From assembly GCA_001038565.1 (NCBI GenBank), contig LFJO01000007.1, positions 1 through 64,000 of the forward strand: a DNA stretch of 64,000 nucleotides. The letters run 5' to 3'. The DNA comes from Alkalihalobacillus pseudalcaliphilus (lineage in GTDB: Bacteria; Bacillota; Bacilli; Bacillales; Bacillaceae_D). Under the pieces are notes generated by a model. It did no database searches. It saw nothing but the letters and a program-made list of their open reading frames with translations, and was not told where the DNA came from. The position numbers and the translations under genes were made by a program. Shown in pieces: positions 19,944 through 31,624 of the stretch; the first letter of the stretch is position 1; every line of letters starts with the position of its first letter.

Positions 19944-20369
19944 GTGGCGAAAAAGGTAATTAAAATGGTTAAGTTACAAATTCCTGCTGGAAAAGCAAAT
20001 CCAGCACCACCAGTTGGTCCTGCACTAGGTCAAGCAGGTGTTAATATCATGGGATTCTGTAAAGAGTTTAATGCTCGTACTTCAGATCAAGCTGGTCTTA
20101 TCATTCCTGTAGAAATTACGGTATTTGAAGACCGTTCGTTTACATTTATTACGAAAACTCCTCCAGCTGCCGTTCTACTTAAGAAAGCAGCAGGAATTGA
20201 GTCTGGTTCTGGCGAGCCAAACCGTAATAAGGTTGCAACAGTCAAGCGTGATAAAGTACGCGAGATTGCTGAGACAAAAATGCCAGATTTAAATGCAGCT
20301 GATGTTGAAGCAGCAATGCGCATGGTTGAAGGAACTGCGCGTAGCATGGGTATTGTGATTGAAGATTAA
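19944..20369 (+). CDS. rplK: 50S ribosomal protein L11
   Basis: L11 forms the GTPase-associated centre with 23S rRNA and is needed for the stringent response. 141 residues from GTG 19944 after AAGGAGGTG. The proline-rich N domain ([18 protein letters not shown]) and the rRNA-binding C domain ending [14 protein letters not shown] are typical. First gene of the rplKA pair. Confidence 0.97.
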   Translation: MAKKVIKMVKLQIPAGKANPAPPVGPALGQAGVNIMGFCKEFNARTSDQAGLIIPVEITVFEDRSFTFITKTPPAAVLLKKAAGIESGSGEPNRNKVATVKRDKVREIAETKMPDLNAADVEAAMRMVEGTARSMGIVIED

Positions 20370-20383
20370 AGGTAAGACTCACG

Positions 20384-20432
20384 AGGTTGCGATTGAGGCG
20401 AGTCCTCATCCCTATTATTAGGTTCGCAACCT
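20384..20432 (+). promoter_or_regulatory. Stem-loop between rplK and rplA (possible L1 site)
   Basis: AGGTTGCGA (20384-20392) pairs perfectly with TCGCAACCT (20424-20432); an inner GAGG/CCTC stem lies in the loop. L1 regulates its own operon in many bacteria by binding the mRNA; whether this is the site is an inference. Confidence 0.45.
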
Positions 20433-20483
20433 TTCATAGTGGGAGGTTCTACCGCTAAAACCACATTTGAGGAGGAAATAAAC

Positions 20484-21179
20484 ATGGCTAAAAAGAGTAA
20501 AAAGTATCAAGATGCTATTAAATTAGTTGATCGTGATACAGCTTATTTAGTAGATGAAGCATTAGAATTAGTGAAGAAGACAGCGACTGCTAAGTTCGAC
20601 GAAACTGTAGAAGTAGCTGTACGTCTTGGAGTTGACCCTAAAAAAGCGGACCAACAAATCCGTGGTGCGGTTGTACTTCCAAATGGAACAGGTAAAACAC
20701 AATCTGTTTTAGTATTTGCTAAAGGCGAAAAAGCAAAAGAAGCAGAAGCTGCTGGAGCTGATTTCGTAGGTGATGAGGATTATATTAACAAAATCAACCA
20801 AGGTTGGTTCGAGTTTGATGTAATCGTAGCAACACCAGATATGATGGCACAAGTTGGTAAATTAGGTCGTGTCCTTGGACCAAAAGGCTTAATGCCAAAC
20901 CCTAAAACAGGAACTGTAACATTTGACGTAGAAAAAGCGATCAACGAAATTAAAGCTGGTAAAGTAGAATACCGTGTTGATAAAGCGGGTAACATTCATG
21001 TTCCTATCGGTAAAGTGTCGTTCGAAACTGAGAAATTAACGGAGAACTTCAAAACAATTATCGATACATTAATGAAAGCTAAGCCTGCTGCGGCGAAAGG
21101 AACTTATGTGAAGAACGTAACGGTTGCTTCAACTATGGGTCCTGGAGTTCGTGTTAATGCATCTGCTTTAACAAAATAA
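20484..21179 (+). CDS. rplA: 50S ribosomal protein L1
   Basis: L1 builds the mobile stalk at the E site and acts as a translational repressor. 231 residues from ATG 20484 after GAGGAGG; the upstream extension of the frame is not conserved. Conserved segments [13 protein letters not shown] and [12 protein letters not shown] identify it. Confidence 0.97.
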   Translation: MAKKSKKYQDAIKLVDRDTAYLVDEALELVKKTATAKFDETVEVAVRLGVDPKKADQQIRGAVVLPNGTGKTQSVLVFAKGEKAKEAEAAGADFVGDEDYINKINQGWFEFDVIVATPDMMAQVGKLGRVLGPKGLMPNPKTGTVTFDVEKAINEIKAGKVEYRVDKAGNIHVPIGKVSFETEKLTENFKTIIDTLMKAKPAAAKGTYVKNVTVASTMGPGVRVNASALTK

Positions 21180-21182
21180 TAG

Positions 21183-21211
21183 TTGACATTTGATTGGAAG
21201 CTGCGTATACT
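21183..21211 (+). promoter_or_regulatory. SigA promoter of rplJ-rplL
   Basis: TTGACA (21183-21188), 17-bp spacer, TATACT (21206-21211). Close to consensus. Confidence 0.85.
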
Positions 21212-21229
21212 TCTAGGAGTGTGCGAGAG

Positions 21230-21364
21230 CATTCAAATAAAATTAACATTCATACCGTAGACAGTAGGGGCTTTTAGCTTAATTATCCTACCGAGGTAAG
21301 CGATATAGATTCTTCAATTAGAGTCCATAATGCCCTCATGTCTATTATAGCGTGAGGGCTTTTT
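21230..21364 (+). promoter_or_regulatory. L10 leader of rplJ-rplL with terminator
   Basis: The segment around 21257-21305 (CCGTAGACAGTAGG, later CCTACCGAGGT) has the conserved arms of the L10 leader. It ends in a hairpin (GCCCTCA at 21332-21338 with TGAGGGC at 21353-21359) and a T tract. In Bacillus, the L10(L12)4 complex binds this leader to reduce its own synthesis. Family call is by recognition of these arms. Confidence 0.8.
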
Positions 21365-21414
21365 ATAGCTTAATACGTCCGGGTATGGAACAACAAACTC
21401 TAGGAGGTGTAACA

Positions 21415-21912
21415 ATGAGCATACTAGAACAAAAACAACAAGTTGTTTCTGATATTGCAGCTAAATTACGCGACAGTAAATCAACAGTAGTGGTTGATTA
21501 CCGTGGTCTTAATGTTGCTGAAGTAACAGAATTACGTAAGCAGCTTCGTGAAGCTGGTATCGAGTTTAAGGTTTACAAAAACACATTAACTCGTCGTGCG
21601 ACAGAAGCTACTGAGCTTACTGACTTAGATTCACATCTAGTGGGACCAACTGCGATTGCATTTGGTGCTGATGATGTAATTGCCCCTGCTAAAATTATCA
21701 ATGAGTTCGCGAAAAAACACGAAGCTCTTGAAATTAAAGCTGGTGTTATCGAAGGTCAAGTTGCATCTGCAGAAGAAATCAAAGCGCTTGCGGAACTACC
21801 GTCTCGCGATGGACTTCTTTCTATGCTACTCAGCGTTCTTCAAGCACCAATGCGCAACATGGCGCTTGTTACAAAAGCTGTTGCAGAGCAAAAGGAAGAG
21901 CAAGGAGCTTAA
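21415..21912 (+). CDS. rplJ: 50S ribosomal protein L10
   Basis: L10 anchors L7/L12 dimers to the ribosome stalk. 165 residues from ATG 21415 behind AGGAGGTG. N-terminal globular domain with VVDYRGL and [11 protein letters not shown]; the C-terminal helix from about residue 130 binds L7/L12. Under the L10 leader. Confidence 0.97.
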   Translation: MSILEQKQQVVSDIAAKLRDSKSTVVVDYRGLNVAEVTELRKQLREAGIEFKVYKNTLTRRATEATELTDLDSHLVGPTAIAFGADDVIAPAKIINEFAKKHEALEIKAGVIEGQVASAEEIKALAELPSRDGLLSMLLSVLQAPMRNMALVTKAVAEQKEEQGA

Positions 21913-21972
21913 TAGTAGCTTCTGCTTAAGGAATGTTTCATAAAAGAAAACCAATAATAGGAGGAAAATAAA

Positions 21973-22335
21973 ATGAGCAAAGAGCAAATTATTGAAGCGA
22001 TTAAAGAAATGACAGTTTTAGAGCTTAACGACTTAGTTAAAGCAATTGAAGAAGAGTTTGGTGTAACGGCTGCAGCACCTGTAGCTGTAGCTGGTGGAGC
22101 TGCTGACGGTGGCGCTGCTGAGCAAACTGAATTCGATGTAATTCTTGAGTCTGCTGGTGGATCTAAAATCAACGTAATCAAAGTTGTTCGTGAAATCACT
22201 GGTCTTGGTCTTAAAGAAGCGAAAGCTGTTGTAGATGGTGCACCAGCTCCAGTTAAAGAAGGCGCTAGCAAAGAAGAAGCTGAAGAAATCAAAGCTAAAC
22301 TTGAAGAAGCAGGAGCTTCTGTAGCAGTTAAGTAA
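21973..22335 (+). CDS. rplL: 50S ribosomal protein L7/L12
   Basis: Flexible stalk protein that recruits translation GTPases. 120 residues: N-terminal dimerisation helices, an Ala/Gly-rich hinge (about 36-50) and the C domain with [20 protein letters not shown]. Followed by a strong hairpin at 22350. Confidence 0.97.
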   Translation: MSKEQIIEAIKEMTVLELNDLVKAIEEEFGVTAAAPVAVAGGAADGGAAEQTEFDVILESAGGSKINVIKVVREITGLGLKEAKAVVDGAPAPVKEGASKEEAEEIKAKLEEAGASVAVK

Positions 22336-22349
22336 TTTGATAAAGTGAA

Positions 22350-22379
22350 AAAGACTCGCGTCAAAGCGGGTCTTTTTTT
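22350..22379 (+). terminator. Terminator after rplL
   Basis: A 10-bp stem (22350-22359 with 22366-22375, one G-T pair) followed by T. It likely sets the excess of L7/L12 over downstream genes. Confidence 0.8.
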
Positions 22380-22416
22380 CTCTCACTAGGATATATAAGA
22401 AGGGATTGCCTTGGTT

Positions 22417-23022
22417 ATGTCAGAACATTATTATTCCAAACAACCACAGATAGAAAGTGACGTCAGAAAATGGAACACTGAACTTGCTGGCCTATCCTTT
22501 TCATTTACGACGGATCGTGGTGTATTCTCAAAAGGTGAGGTTGATTTTGGGAGTCGTTTTTTAATTGAAGAAATGATAGTACCTTCTACTGTTGGTCCGA
22601 TTCTTGATGTCGGTTGTGGTTATGGTCCGATCGGCTTAACGTTAGCCAGGAAGAATTCGGAGCGTGATGTGACGATGGTTGATGTTAATGAAAGAGCCTT
22701 ATTGCTTTCGCAAATCAACGCCGAAGAAAATGGAGTTAATAATGTGAAGGTGTATCAAAGCAATGGCTTTGAGAAGGTGAAGGAAAACAATTTTGCATTA
22801 ATTGTAACGAATCCACCTATTCGAGCGGGGAAAAAGGTTGTCCATGATATTCTTGAACAAGCCTATGAACATCTTAAGCCGTTAGGTGAGTTATGGGTCG
22901 TCATCCAAAAGAAACAAGGGGCACCCTCAGCTATTGAGAAATTAAATGAAGTGTTTGGTCAAAGTGAGGTTTATAAGAAGAAAAAAGGCTACTATTTAAT
23001 CGTCGCCAAAAAAATTGACTGA
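22417..23022 (+). CDS. ybxB: Class I SAM-dependent methyltransferase (YbxB, RsmC-like)
   Basis: A 201-residue RNA guanine-N2-methyltransferase-type protein: AdoMet motif I ILDVGCGYGPIG (about 61-72) and the catalytic NPPIRAG (about 132-138). By family it probably modifies rRNA, but the target base in Bacillus is not fixed. The ATG at 22417 matches relatives; a TTG at 22411 is closer to the AAGAAGGG ribosome-binding site. Always found between rplL and rpoB in Bacillus. Confidence 0.88.
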   Translation: MSEHYYSKQPQIESDVRKWNTELAGLSFSFTTDRGVFSKGEVDFGSRFLIEEMIVPSTVGPILDVGCGYGPIGLTLARKNSERDVTMVDVNERALLLSQINAEENGVNNVKVYQSNGFEKVKENNFALIVTNPPIRAGKKVVHDILEQAYEHLKPLGELWVVIQKKQGAPSAIEKLNEVFGQSEVYKKKKGYYLIVAKKID

Positions 23023-23102
23023 GCCTTTGTTTTGTGGTATTGTTATTTAATGCGTATAACTACCTATTTTTTGTTGTGCAAAAAATGAAAAAGTCAAGGA
23101 TT

Positions 23103-23148
23103 ATTTGATTATAACAGGATAATAATGGTTATACTAGAATAATCAAAT
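23103..23148. repeat. Inverted repeat upstream of rpoB
   Basis: ATTTGATTAT (23103-23112) and ATAATCAAAT (23139-23148) are perfect 10-bp inverted copies. Between them lies TATACT (23130-23135), a possible -10, with TTGATT (23105-23110) 19 bp upstream. It could be a promoter with an operator, or an RNA stem in the rpoB leader. Confidence 0.45.
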
Positions 23149-23319
23149 GTGAGTACGTTTTTTATGGTTTTAATTTCAAAGCCATATTTCTTTTTGTTTC
23201 ATTATTTTTTAAAATTTTTCTCTGACATGATGAGCTTCAATGATTGCTTAGCAGGAGAAGGTACTGTGTAGAGAAATCAATTTTAGATACTATAACGCTA
23301 GATTTGAGGGGTGAATCAG

Positions 23320-26300
23320 TTGACAGGTCAACTTGTTCAGTATGGACGCCACCGCCAACGTAGAAGCTATGCAAGGATTAATGAGGTATTGGAATTACCG
23401 AACTTAATCGAGATACAAACAGCTTCTTATCAATGGTTTCTTGATGAGGGACTTCGTGAAATGTTTCAAGACATTTCCCCAATTCAAGATTTCACAGGGA
23501 ATTTGGTTTTAGAATTTATCGATTATAGCTTAGGAGAGCCTAAGTATCCGGTCGATGAGTCGAAAGAACGAGATGTAACATATGCTGCGCCTTTACGCGT
23601 AAAAGTCCGTCTTATTAACAAAGAGACAGGTGAAGTGAAGGAGCAAGAAGTATTTATGGGAGATTTCCCATTAATGACAGAGACAGGTACCTTTGTTATT
23701 AATGGTGCAGAACGTGTTATAGTTTCCCAATTAGTTCGTTCGCCAAGTGTCTATTATAGTGAAAAAACGGATAAGAACGGAAAGAAGGGCTATACCGCTA
23801 CTGTTATTCCAAACCGAGGAGCTTGGTTAGAGCTCGAAACAGATGCGAAAGATATCGTGTATGTTCGTATTGATCGTACGAGAAAGATCCCTGTAACGGT
23901 TCTTTTACGTGGATTAGGGTTTGGATCTGATCAAGAGATCATTGATTTATTAGGGGAAGATGAGTTTTTACGCAATTCCCTTGAAAAAGACAATACCGAT
24001 AGCTCCGAAAAAGCCCTATTAGAAATTTATGAGCGTTTACGCCCAGGTGAACCACCTACGGTTGAAAATGCGAAAAGCTTATTAGAGTCTCGCTTCTTTG
24101 ACCCGAAACGCTATGATTTGGCCAATGTAGGTCGTTATAAAATCAATAAAAAGCTCCACATTAAGAATCGTCTATTTAATCAACGTTTAGCTGAGACGCT
24201 TATTGATCCTGAAACAGGAGAAGTGCTAGCGGAAAAAGGTACATTACTTGATCGTCGTACTTTAGATCGTATCATACCTTACTTAGAGAATAATGTTGGT
24301 TTTAGAAAGGCTCGCACAACAGGTGGGGTAGTAGGAGATGAAGATATCAATCTTCAATCCATCTTAATCTATGCTCCTGATGATGTTGATGGAGAGATGC
24401 CTATCCGCGTAATGGGTAATGGTATGGTCGATCGTGATACGAAGCATATTACACCTGCTGACATTATTGCATCGATTAATTACTTCTTTAACTTATTACA
24501 CGGTGTCGGTGATACAGATGACATCGATCACCTTGGTAACCGTCGCCTTCGTTCAGTTGGTGAATTATTACAAAACCAATTTAGAATCGGTTTATCGCGT
24601 ATGGAACGTGTTGTTCGTGAGCGTATGTCGATACAAGATCCGAATATGATTACGCCTCAAGCGCTTATTAATATTCGTCCAGTTATTGCTTCAATTAAAG
24701 AGTTCTTTGGTTCTTCTCAGTTATCACAGTTTATGGACCAAACGAATCCGCTTGCTGAATTAACACATAAGCGTCGTCTTTCTGCCTTAGGACCTGGTGG
24801 TTTAACGCGTGAGCGTGCTGGCTTTGAAGTACGTGACGTTCACTGGTCTCACTATGGTCGTATGTGTCCGATTGAAACGCCTGAGGGTCCAAACATTGGA
24901 CTTATCAACTCTTTATCTTCTTATGCTAAAGTGAATGAGTTTGGCTTTATGGAAACACCATACCGCCGTATTGACTCTGAAACTGGGAAAGTTACCTCTC
25001 AGATTGATTACTTAACAGCAGATGAAGAAGATAACTATGTCGTTGCCCAAGCGAATGCTCGTTTAAATGATGACGGCTCTTTTATTAACGATAATATTAT
25101 TGCCCGTTTCCGTGGTGAGAACTTAGTCGTATCAAAAGAACGTATTGATTATATGGATGTATCACCGAAGCAGGTTGTTTCTGCTGCGACTTCATGTATC
25201 CCGTTCTTAGAGAACGATGACTCCAACCGTGCACTAATGGGAGCGAACATGCAACGTCAAGCTGTTCCTTTATTAGTACCAGAAGCACCAATTGTCGGTA
25301 CAGGGATGGAGCACGTTTCTGCTAAAGACTCAGGTGCTGCGATTGTTTCAAAATTCCCAGGTCTTGTAGAGCGTGTAACAGCTCGTGAAATTTGGGTTCG
25401 TCGTATCGAAGAAGTAGACGGTAAAGAAGTCAAAGGTGATTTAGATAAATATCGTTTACAGAAGTTTGTTCGTTCTAACCAAGGAACAAGTTATAACCAA
25501 CGCCCGATTGTTCGTGAAGGAGACGTTGTTGAGAAGCGCGAAATCTTAGCAGACGGTCCATCAATGGAGCAGGGTGAGATGGCTCTTGGCCGTAATGTAA
25601 TGGTTGGATTCATGACTTGGGAAGGTTATAACTATGAGGATGCTATCATTTTAAGTGAGCGCCTTGTTAAAGATGATGTTTACACATCTGTCCATATTGA
25701 AGAGTATGAGTCAGAATCTCGTGATACAAAGCTTGGACCAGAGGAAATTACACGTGATATTCCGAACGTTGGGGAAGACGCATTGAAGAACCTTGATGAT
25801 CGTGGAATTATACGAGTTGGAGCGGAAGTAAAAGACGGAGATATTCTCGTTGGTAAAGTAACACCAAAAGGAGTTACAGAATTAACAGCTGAAGAACGTC
25901 TGCTACATGCTATCTTTGGTGAAAAAGCTCGTGAGGTACGTGATACATCATTACGTGCACCACATGGTGGCGACGGAATCGTTCTCGACGTAAAAATCTT
26001 CAATCGTGAAGATGGCGATGAGTTACCTCCAGGTGTGAATCAGCTCGTTCGTGTTTATATCGTACAAAAGCGTAAAATCCATGAAGGCGATAAAATGGCG
26101 GGTCGTCACGGTAATAAAGGGGTAATCTCTCGTATTTTACCAGAGGAAGATATGCCTTATTTACCAGACGGAACACCAATCGATATCATGTTAAACCCAC
26201 TAGGTGTACCTTCGCGAATGAACATCGGACAAGTGCTTGAGCTCCATTTAGGTATGGCTGCTCGTAAGCTTGGTATCCACGTTGCATCACCTGTTTTTGA

Positions 26301-26862
26301 TGGTGCGAATGAGGAAGATGTTTGGGGTACATTAGATGAAGCGGGCATGGCTCGTGATGGTAAAACTATTCTTTATGATGGACGTACGGGTGAGCCGTTT
26401 GATAACCGTGTATCAGTAGGTATCATGTATATGATTAAGCTGGCACACATGGTTGATGATAAGCTTCATGCACGTTCGACAGGACCTTATTCTCTAGTTA
26501 CGCAACAACCACTAGGTGGTAAAGCTCAATTTGGTGGACAGCGTTTCGGTGAGATGGAGGTTTGGGCACTTGAAGCATACGGTGCAGCTTACACATTACA
26601 AGAGATTCTAACGGTTAAATCAGATGACGTTGTTGGTCGTGTGAAAACGTATGAAGCGATTGTAAAAGGTGAGAATGTCCCTGAACCAGGTGTACCTGAA
26701 TCGTTTAAAGTATTAATTAAAGAGCTTCAGTCTTTAGGTATGGATGTTAAGATGCTTTCTAGCAATGAAGAAGAAATTGAAATGCTAGAGCTTGATGATG
26801 AAGACGATCAAACAAGCGAAAAGTTAAACCTTAACTTCGATGCTAACGAGTCAAAAGCTTAA
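23320..26862 (+). CDS. rpoB: RNA polymerase beta subunit
   Basis: Catalytic subunit with RpoC; 1180 residues from TTG 23320, matching the B. subtilis start ([19 protein letters not shown]). A GTG three codons earlier (23311) overlaps the GAGGGG ribosome-binding site. The rifampicin-binding region reads [20 protein letters not shown], the sensitive form. The universal [15 protein letters not shown] and the C-terminal [15 protein letters not shown] are intact. The tail is short and acidic. Confidence 0.97.
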   Translation: MTGQLVQYGRHRQRRSYARINEVLELPNLIEIQTASYQWFLDEGLREMFQDISPIQDFTGNLVLEFIDYSLGEPKYPVDESKERDVTYAAPLRVKVRLINKETGEVKEQEVFMGDFPLMTETGTFVINGAERVIVSQLVRSPSVYYSEKTDKNGKKGYTATVIPNRGAWLELETDAKDIVYVRIDRTRKIPVTVLLRGLGFGSDQEIIDLLGEDEFLRNSLEKDNTDSSEKALLEIYERLRPGEPPTVENAKSLLESRFFDPKRYDLANVGRYKINKKLHIKNRLFNQRLAETLIDPETGEVLAEKGTLLDRRTLDRIIPYLENNVGFRKARTTGGVVGDEDINLQSILIYAPDDVDGEMPIRVMGNGMVDRDTKHITPADIIASINYFFNLLHGVGDTDDIDHLGNRRLRSVGELLQNQFRIGLSRMERVVRERMSIQDPNMITPQALINIRPVIASIKEFFGSSQLSQFMDQTNPLAELTHKRRLSALGPGGLTRERAGFEVRDVHWSHYGRMCPIETPEGPNIGLINSLSSYAKVNEFGFMETPYRRIDSETGKVTSQIDYLTADEEDNYVVAQANARLNDDGSFINDNIIARFRGENLVVSKERIDYMDVSPKQVVSAATSCIPFLENDDSNRALMGANMQRQAVPLLVPEAPIVGTGMEHVSAKDSGAAIVSKFPGLVERVTAREIWVRRIEEVDGKEVKGDLDKYRLQKFVRSNQGTSYNQRPIVREGDVVEKREILADGPSMEQGEMALGRNVMVGFMTWEGYNYEDAIILSERLVKDDVYTSVHIEEYESESRDTKLGPEEITRDIPNVGEDALKNLDDRGIIRVGAEVKDGDILVGKVTPKGVTELTAEERLLHAIFGEKAREVRDTSLRAPHGGDGIVLDVKIFNREDGDELPPGVNQLVRVYIVQKRKIHEGDKMAGRHGNKGVISRILPEEDMPYLPDGTPIDIMLNPLGVPSRMNIGQVLELHLGMAARKLGIHVASPVFDGANEEDVWGTLDEAGMARDGKTILYDGRTGEPFDNRVSVGIMYMIKLAHMVDDKLHARSTGPYSLVTQQPLGGKAQFGGQRFGEMEVWALEAYGAAYTLQEILTVKSDDVVGRVKTYEAIVKGENVPEPGVPESFKVLIKELQSLGMDVKMLSSNEEEIEMLELDDEDDQTSEKLNLNFDANESKA

Positions 26863-26891
26863 TATAGAATGAACCTTTGTCGGTTTATGGT

Positions 26892-26972
26892 AAGGGACTA
26901 GTGTTAGCTAGTAGCTGAAGTTTTGACAAAATCAGAGACTTTATGGAAGCTAGTTGACGCTAGTTCCCTTTT
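26892..26972 (+). repeat. Long-range inverted repeat between rpoB and rpoC
   Basis: AAGGGACTAG (26892-26901) faces CTAGTTCCCTTTT (26960-26972), with a further CTAG pair inside each arm. The loop is about 58 nt, so it is not a standard terminator; it may stabilise or process the rpoB-rpoC mRNA. Confidence 0.4.
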
Positions 26973-27014
26973 CCGTTTGCAAAAAACTTGGAAACTAAAA
27001 GGGAGGTTAGCCCC

Positions 27015-30000
27015 TTGTTAGATGTGAATAACTTCGAATATATGAAAATTGGTCTTGCTTCACCAAACAAGATTCGTTCTTGGTCAAGAGGGGAAGTTAA
27101 AAAGCCAGAAACAATAAACTACCGTACTTTAAAACCTGAAAAGGATGGACTTTTCTGTGAACGTATTTTCGGACCGCAAAAGGACTGGGAATGTCATTGT
27201 GGAAAATACAAACGTGTTCGTTATAAAGGTGTTGTTTGTGATCGTTGTGGCGTAGAGGTAACACGTTCAAAAGTTCGTCGTGAGCGTATGGGACATATCG
27301 AGTTAGCGGCTCCTGTATCGCATATTTGGTATTTCAAAGGGATTCCAAGCCGTATGGGTCTTGTATTAGACATGTCTCCACGTTCATTAGAAGAAGTTAT
27401 TTACTTTGCTTCTTATGTTGTGACAGATAATGGCGATACACCACTTGAGAAAAAGCAACTTCTTTCAGAAAAAGAATATCGTGCTTATTACGATAAGTAT
27501 GGTCGTTCTTTTACTGCACAAATGGGTGCTGAAGCGATTCGTAAGCTTTTAGCTGATATCGATTTAGAAAAAGAAGTAGATGCTTTAAAAGAAGAGCTTT
27601 TAACGGCACAAGGTCAACGTCGTACTCGTGCGATTAAACGTCTTGAAGTATTAGAAGCATTTAGAAACTCAGGTAATGAGCCATCTTGGATGATTTTAGA
27701 CGTACTTCCAGTTATCCCGCCAGAGCTTCGTCCGATGGTACAACTTGATGGTGGTCGTTTTGCGACTTCGGACTTAAATGACTTATACCGTCGAGTGATT
27801 AACCGTAATAATCGTTTGAAGCGTTTATTAGATTTAGGAGCACCAAACATTATTGTTCAAAATGAAAAGCGTATGCTGCAAGAAGCTGTAGATGCTTTAA
27901 TCGACAATGGCCGTCGTGGTCGTCCTGTAACAGGTCCGGGTAACCGTCCATTAAAATCGTTATCACACATGTTAAAAGGTAAACAAGGTCGTTTCCGTCA
28001 AAACTTATTAGGTAAACGTGTTGACTACTCTGGTCGTTCGGTTATCGTCGTAGGACCTAACCTAAAAATGTACCAATGTGGTTTACCTAAGGAGATGGCA
28101 CTTGAATTATTTAAGCCTTTTGTTATGAAAGAGCTTGTAAGCAAAGGTCTAGCTCATAACATTAAGAGCGCCAAGCGTAAAGTTGAACGCGTTCAACCGG
28201 AAGTTTGGGATGTACTTGAGGAAGTAATTCGTGAGCACCCTGTATTACTAAACCGAGCTCCTACACTTCACCGTCTTGGTATCCAGGCGTTTGAACCTAT
28301 TTTAGTAGAAGGTCGTGCGATTCGTTTGCATCCGTTAGTTTGTACAGCTTATAACGCTGACTTTGACGGTGACCAAATGGCCGTTCACGTTCCTTTATCA
28401 GCAGAAGCTCAAGCGGAAGCTCGTATTTTAATGTTAGCTGCCCAAAACATCCTTAACCCTAAAGATGGTAAACCAGTTGTTACACCATCACAGGATATGG
28501 TATTAGGTAACTATTACTTAACTATGGAACGTGATGATGCAAAAGGTGAGGGAGCAATCTTTAAAGATACAAACGAAGCATTACTAGCTTACCAAAATGG
28601 TTATGTACACCTACATTCTCGTGTAGCGATTCCGGTCGCATCTTTAAATAAATCAACGTTTAAAGAAGATGAAAATGATAAGTTGTTGTTAACGACAGTT
28701 GGTAAGTTAATCTTTAATGAGATTTTACCGGAAACATTCCCATACATTAACGAACCAACTGACTTTAACCTAGAGGTTGAAACGCCAAGTAATTATCTTG
28801 TGCCGAGTACAACTGATGTTAAGGCTGAGTTCTTAAAACGTGATGTCGTTTCTCCATTTAAGAAAGGTTTCTTAGGTAATATCATCGCAGAAGTATTTAA
28901 AACGTTTAAGATTACGGAAACATCTAAGATGCTTGACCGTATGAAGGACTTAGGATTTAAATATTCTACAAAAGCTGGTATTACTGTTGGTGTAGCGGAT
29001 ATCGTTGTACTTGCTGAAAAGAAAGAAATTTTAGCTGAGGCTGAGTTAAAAGTTGAACGTATTACGAAGCAATTCCGTCGTGGTTTAATTACAGAGGAAG
29101 AGAGATACGACCGTGTTATCTCTGTTTGGAGTAATGCTAAGGACGTTATTCAAGATAAGTTAATGCTTACATTAGATAAGCGAAACCCAATCTTTATGAT
29201 GAGTGACTCTGGTGCCCGTGGTAACGCTTCTAACTTCACGCAGCTTGCAGGTATGCGTGGGTTAATGGCTAACCCGTCTGGCCGAATTATCGAACTTCCA
29301 ATCCGTTCAAGTTTCCGAGAAGGTTTAACGGTATTAGAGTACTTTATTTCGACGCACGGTGCTCGTAAAGGTCTTGCCGATACAGCCCTTAAGACAGCTG
29401 ACTCAGGTTATTTAACTCGTCGACTTGTTGACGTTGCTCAAGACGTCATCGTCAGAGAACAGGATTGTGGTACGGATCGTGGCTTAGAAGTTGCGGCGAT
29501 TAAAGAGGGCAACGAAGTTATTGAAGAGTTATTCGACCGTTTAGTTGGCCGTGTTGCTTTTAAGACCGTTCGTCATCCTCAAACAAAAGATGTTATCGTA
29601 AAAAGAAATGACTTAATTACTGAAGATATCGCCAAAATTATTGTCGATACAGATATCGAAAGTGTTCATATCCGTTCTGTATTTACATGTGATACACGTC
29701 ACGGTGTTTGTAAACAGTGTTATGGTCGTAACCTTGCTACAGGTAGCGATGTAGAGGTAGGAGAAGCAGTAGGTATTATTGCTGCTCAATCTATCGGTGA
29801 GCCAGGGACACAGTTAACGATGCGTACCTTCCATACAGGTGGGGTAGCCGGAGATGATATTACGCAAGGTTTACCACGTATTCAGGAGCTCTTTGAAGCT
29901 CGTAACCCGAAAGGTCAAGCGGTTATTTCTGAGTTCGAAGGTGAAATTGTTGATATTAAAGAAGGCGACAAGCGTGAAGTATCACTAAAAGGCGTCATGG

Positions 30001-30638
30001 AAACGAAAGCATATGCGATTCCATACGGTTCACGTATTAAAGTTTCAATTGGGGATGTCGTACCTCCAGGTGCACCATTAACAGAAGGTTCAATTGATCC
30101 GAAAGAGCTTCTTAAAGTAAAAGGTATTAATGGTGTTCAAGAATACTTATTACGTGAAGTTCAAAAGGTTTACCGTATGCAAGGGGTAGAAATTGGCGAT
30201 AAGCACGTAGAGGTTATGGTTCGTCAAATGCTTCGTAAAGTACGCGTTGTTGATGCGGGTGAAACGAATATTTTGCCTGGATCATTAGTTGAAATCCAAA
30301 ACTTCAATGATGAGAACAAAACGGTTCTTAATACAGGAGAACGCCCAGCAACGGGACGTCCTGTGTTACTTGGTATTACAAAGGCATCACTTGAGACGGA
30401 TTCATTCTTATCAGCAGCATCGTTCCAAGAAACAACTCGTGTCTTAACAGATGCAGCGATTAAAGGTAAGCGTGATGAGTTACTTGGATTGAAAGAAAAT
30501 GTTATTATCGGTAAGCTGGTTCCAGCTGGTACGGGGATGAACCGTTATCGTAATTTAAATATCATGTCAAAGCATGATGATAACCAAGTTTCTAGTGAAG
30601 AGCATTCCGAATTAGAAGAACTTATTACAAACGAATAA
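27015..30638 (+). CDS. rpoC: RNA polymerase beta' subunit
   Basis: 1207 residues from TTG 27015 ([13 protein letters not shown]), seven bases after GGGAGGT; an upstream in-frame start is unlikely. Zinc ribbon [20 protein letters not shown] near residue 60, the catalytic NADFDGDQM, trigger-loop region [16 protein letters not shown], and a second zinc site ([11 protein letters not shown]) are all complete. Confidence 0.97.
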   Translation: MLDVNNFEYMKIGLASPNKIRSWSRGEVKKPETINYRTLKPEKDGLFCERIFGPQKDWECHCGKYKRVRYKGVVCDRCGVEVTRSKVRRERMGHIELAAPVSHIWYFKGIPSRMGLVLDMSPRSLEEVIYFASYVVTDNGDTPLEKKQLLSEKEYRAYYDKYGRSFTAQMGAEAIRKLLADIDLEKEVDALKEELLTAQGQRRTRAIKRLEVLEAFRNSGNEPSWMILDVLPVIPPELRPMVQLDGGRFATSDLNDLYRRVINRNNRLKRLLDLGAPNIIVQNEKRMLQEAVDALIDNGRRGRPVTGPGNRPLKSLSHMLKGKQGRFRQNLLGKRVDYSGRSVIVVGPNLKMYQCGLPKEMALELFKPFVMKELVSKGLAHNIKSAKRKVERVQPEVWDVLEEVIREHPVLLNRAPTLHRLGIQAFEPILVEGRAIRLHPLVCTAYNADFDGDQMAVHVPLSAEAQAEARILMLAAQNILNPKDGKPVVTPSQDMVLGNYYLTMERDDAKGEGAIFKDTNEALLAYQNGYVHLHSRVAIPVASLNKSTFKEDENDKLLLTTVGKLIFNEILPETFPYINEPTDFNLEVETPSNYLVPSTTDVKAEFLKRDVVSPFKKGFLGNIIAEVFKTFKITETSKMLDRMKDLGFKYSTKAGITVGVADIVVLAEKKEILAEAELKVERITKQFRRGLITEEERYDRVISVWSNAKDVIQDKLMLTLDKRNPIFMMSDSGARGNASNFTQLAGMRGLMANPSGRIIELPIRSSFREGLTVLEYFISTHGARKGLADTALKTADSGYLTRRLVDVAQDVIVREQDCGTDRGLEVAAIKEGNEVIEELFDRLVGRVAFKTVRHPQTKDVIVKRNDLITEDIAKIIVDTDIESVHIRSVFTCDTRHGVCKQCYGRNLATGSDVEVGEAVGIIAAQSIGEPGTQLTMRTFHTGGVAGDDITQGLPRIQELFEARNPKGQAVISEFEGEIVDIKEGDKREVSLKGVMETKAYAIPYGSRIKVSIGDVVPPGAPLTEGSIDPKELLKVKGINGVQEYLLREVQKVYRMQGVEIGDKHVEVMVRQMLRKVRVVDAGETNILPGSLVEIQNFNDENKTVLNTGERPATGRPVLLGITKASLETDSFLSAASFQETTRVLTDAAIKGKRDELLGLKENVIIGKLVPAGTGMNRYRNLNIMSKHDDNQVSSEEHSELEELITNE

Positions 30639-30740
30639 CGAATAATGAATGTTGGAGGGTCTAGAAGGACAGTAAGTATTTTTAGACTCTCAGCATTAAT
30701 TCTTTGTTTAGATTTCACTTGAAATTTTATCGAATAAACC

Positions 30741-30770
30741 TTGACATTCAGATTATCACAATGATAAGAT
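30741..30770 (+). promoter_or_regulatory. Promoter of rplGB-rpsL (str) cluster
   Basis: TTGACA (30741-30746), 18-bp spacer, TAAGAT (30765-30770) with TG one base before it. Confidence 0.75.
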
Positions 30771-30812
30771 ATCAAAGTGTGCCAAAGAACGTATTGCTTT
30801 GGAGGATTAACT

Positions 30813-31061
30813 ATGTCTTATGAAAAAGTAATGCAGGCTAACGAAATAGTCATAGGTACGAAACAAACCTTACGATCTTTAGATAGTAATGAAGTGAAGG
30901 AAGTTTATATTGCAAAAGATGCTGAATATCGTGTGATTCACAAGGTAGAGGCGTCGTCTCGTGATAAAGGTATTCCCATTCATTATGTCGACTCAATGAA
31001 AATGCTTGGCAAAGCGTGTAATATTGAGGTAGGAGCAGCTACGGTTGCGATAAAGAAATAA
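30813..31061 (+). CDS. rplGB: Ribosomal protein L7Ae-like (YbxF, RplGB)
   Basis: An 82-residue L7Ae/L30e-family protein that binds kink-turn RNA. IGTKQTLRSL near the N terminus, and the LGKACNIEVGAATVAI end, are diagnostic. The ATG at 30813 has TTGGAGG upstream; the frame extends to 30777 without conservation. It sits directly before rpsL, as in B. subtilis. Confidence 0.94.
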   Translation: MSYEKVMQANEIVIGTKQTLRSLDSNEVKEVYIAKDAEYRVIHKVEASSRDKGIPIHYVDSMKMLGKACNIEVGAATVAIKK

Positions 31062-31066
31062 TATTG

Positions 31067-31140
31067 TTTTTGCCACTCGGAGCCTACCGTTTGGCAAAAA
31101 CTTTACTTTTGCCAAAATATGAACCACCAGGAACTGTGGT
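31067..31140 (+). promoter_or_regulatory. rpsL leader with alternative stem-loops
   Basis: TTTTTGCCA (31067-31075), TGGCAAAAA (31092-31100) and TTTTGCCA (31107-31114): the middle arm can pair with either neighbour, giving two mutually exclusive hairpins. A third, bulged stem-loop (31123-31140, ACCA/TGGT plus CAG/CTG around GAA) follows before the rpsL ribosome-binding site. Confidence 0.5.
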
Positions 31141-31171
31141 CTTATTTTAATGAAGGAAAGGAGGAACAAAC

Positions 31172-31591
31172 ATGCCAACAATTAACCAGTTAATTCGTAA
31201 AGGTCGTGTAGATAAAGTGAAGAAATCTGATTCACCAGCACTTAACAAAGGCTATAACAGCTATAAAAAAGTGCAAACGAATCTTTCATCACCACAAAAG
31301 CGTGGAGTTTGTACTCGTGTTGGTACAATGACACCGAAAAAGCCAAACTCGGCTCTTCGTAAATATGCACGTGTTCGCTTAACGAACCAAATTGAGGTTA
31401 CGGCTTACATTCCAGGTATCGGACATAACTTACAAGAACATAGTGTTGTGCTTATCCGTGGAGGTCGTGTAAAAGACTTACCAGGGGTACGTTATCACAT
31501 CGTTCGTGGTGCGTTAGATACTGCCGGAGTTCAAAACCGTATGCAAGGTCGTTCTAAATATGGTACGAAACGTCCAAAAGAGAAGAAGTAA
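31172..31591 (+). CDS. rpsL: 30S ribosomal protein S12
   Basis: Decoding-centre protein. 139 residues with the invariant [11 protein letters not shown] and [25 protein letters not shown] segments. Lysines at the usual streptomycin-contact positions indicate the sensitive type. AAAGGAGG before the ATG. Confidence 0.98.
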   Translation: MPTINQLIRKGRVDKVKKSDSPALNKGYNSYKKVQTNLSSPQKRGVCTRVGTMTPKKPNSALRKYARVRLTNQIEVTAYIPGIGHNLQEHSVVLIRGGRVKDLPGVRYHIVRGALDTAGVQNRMQGRSKYGTKRPKEKK

Positions 31592-31624
31592 TGAATTATT
31601 TATAGTTGAAAGGAGGGGAATGAT

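Noticed and set aside
21909-22386. Long minus-strand ORFs opposite rplL
   Set aside because: Ser/Ala-rich shadows caused by biased rplL codons.
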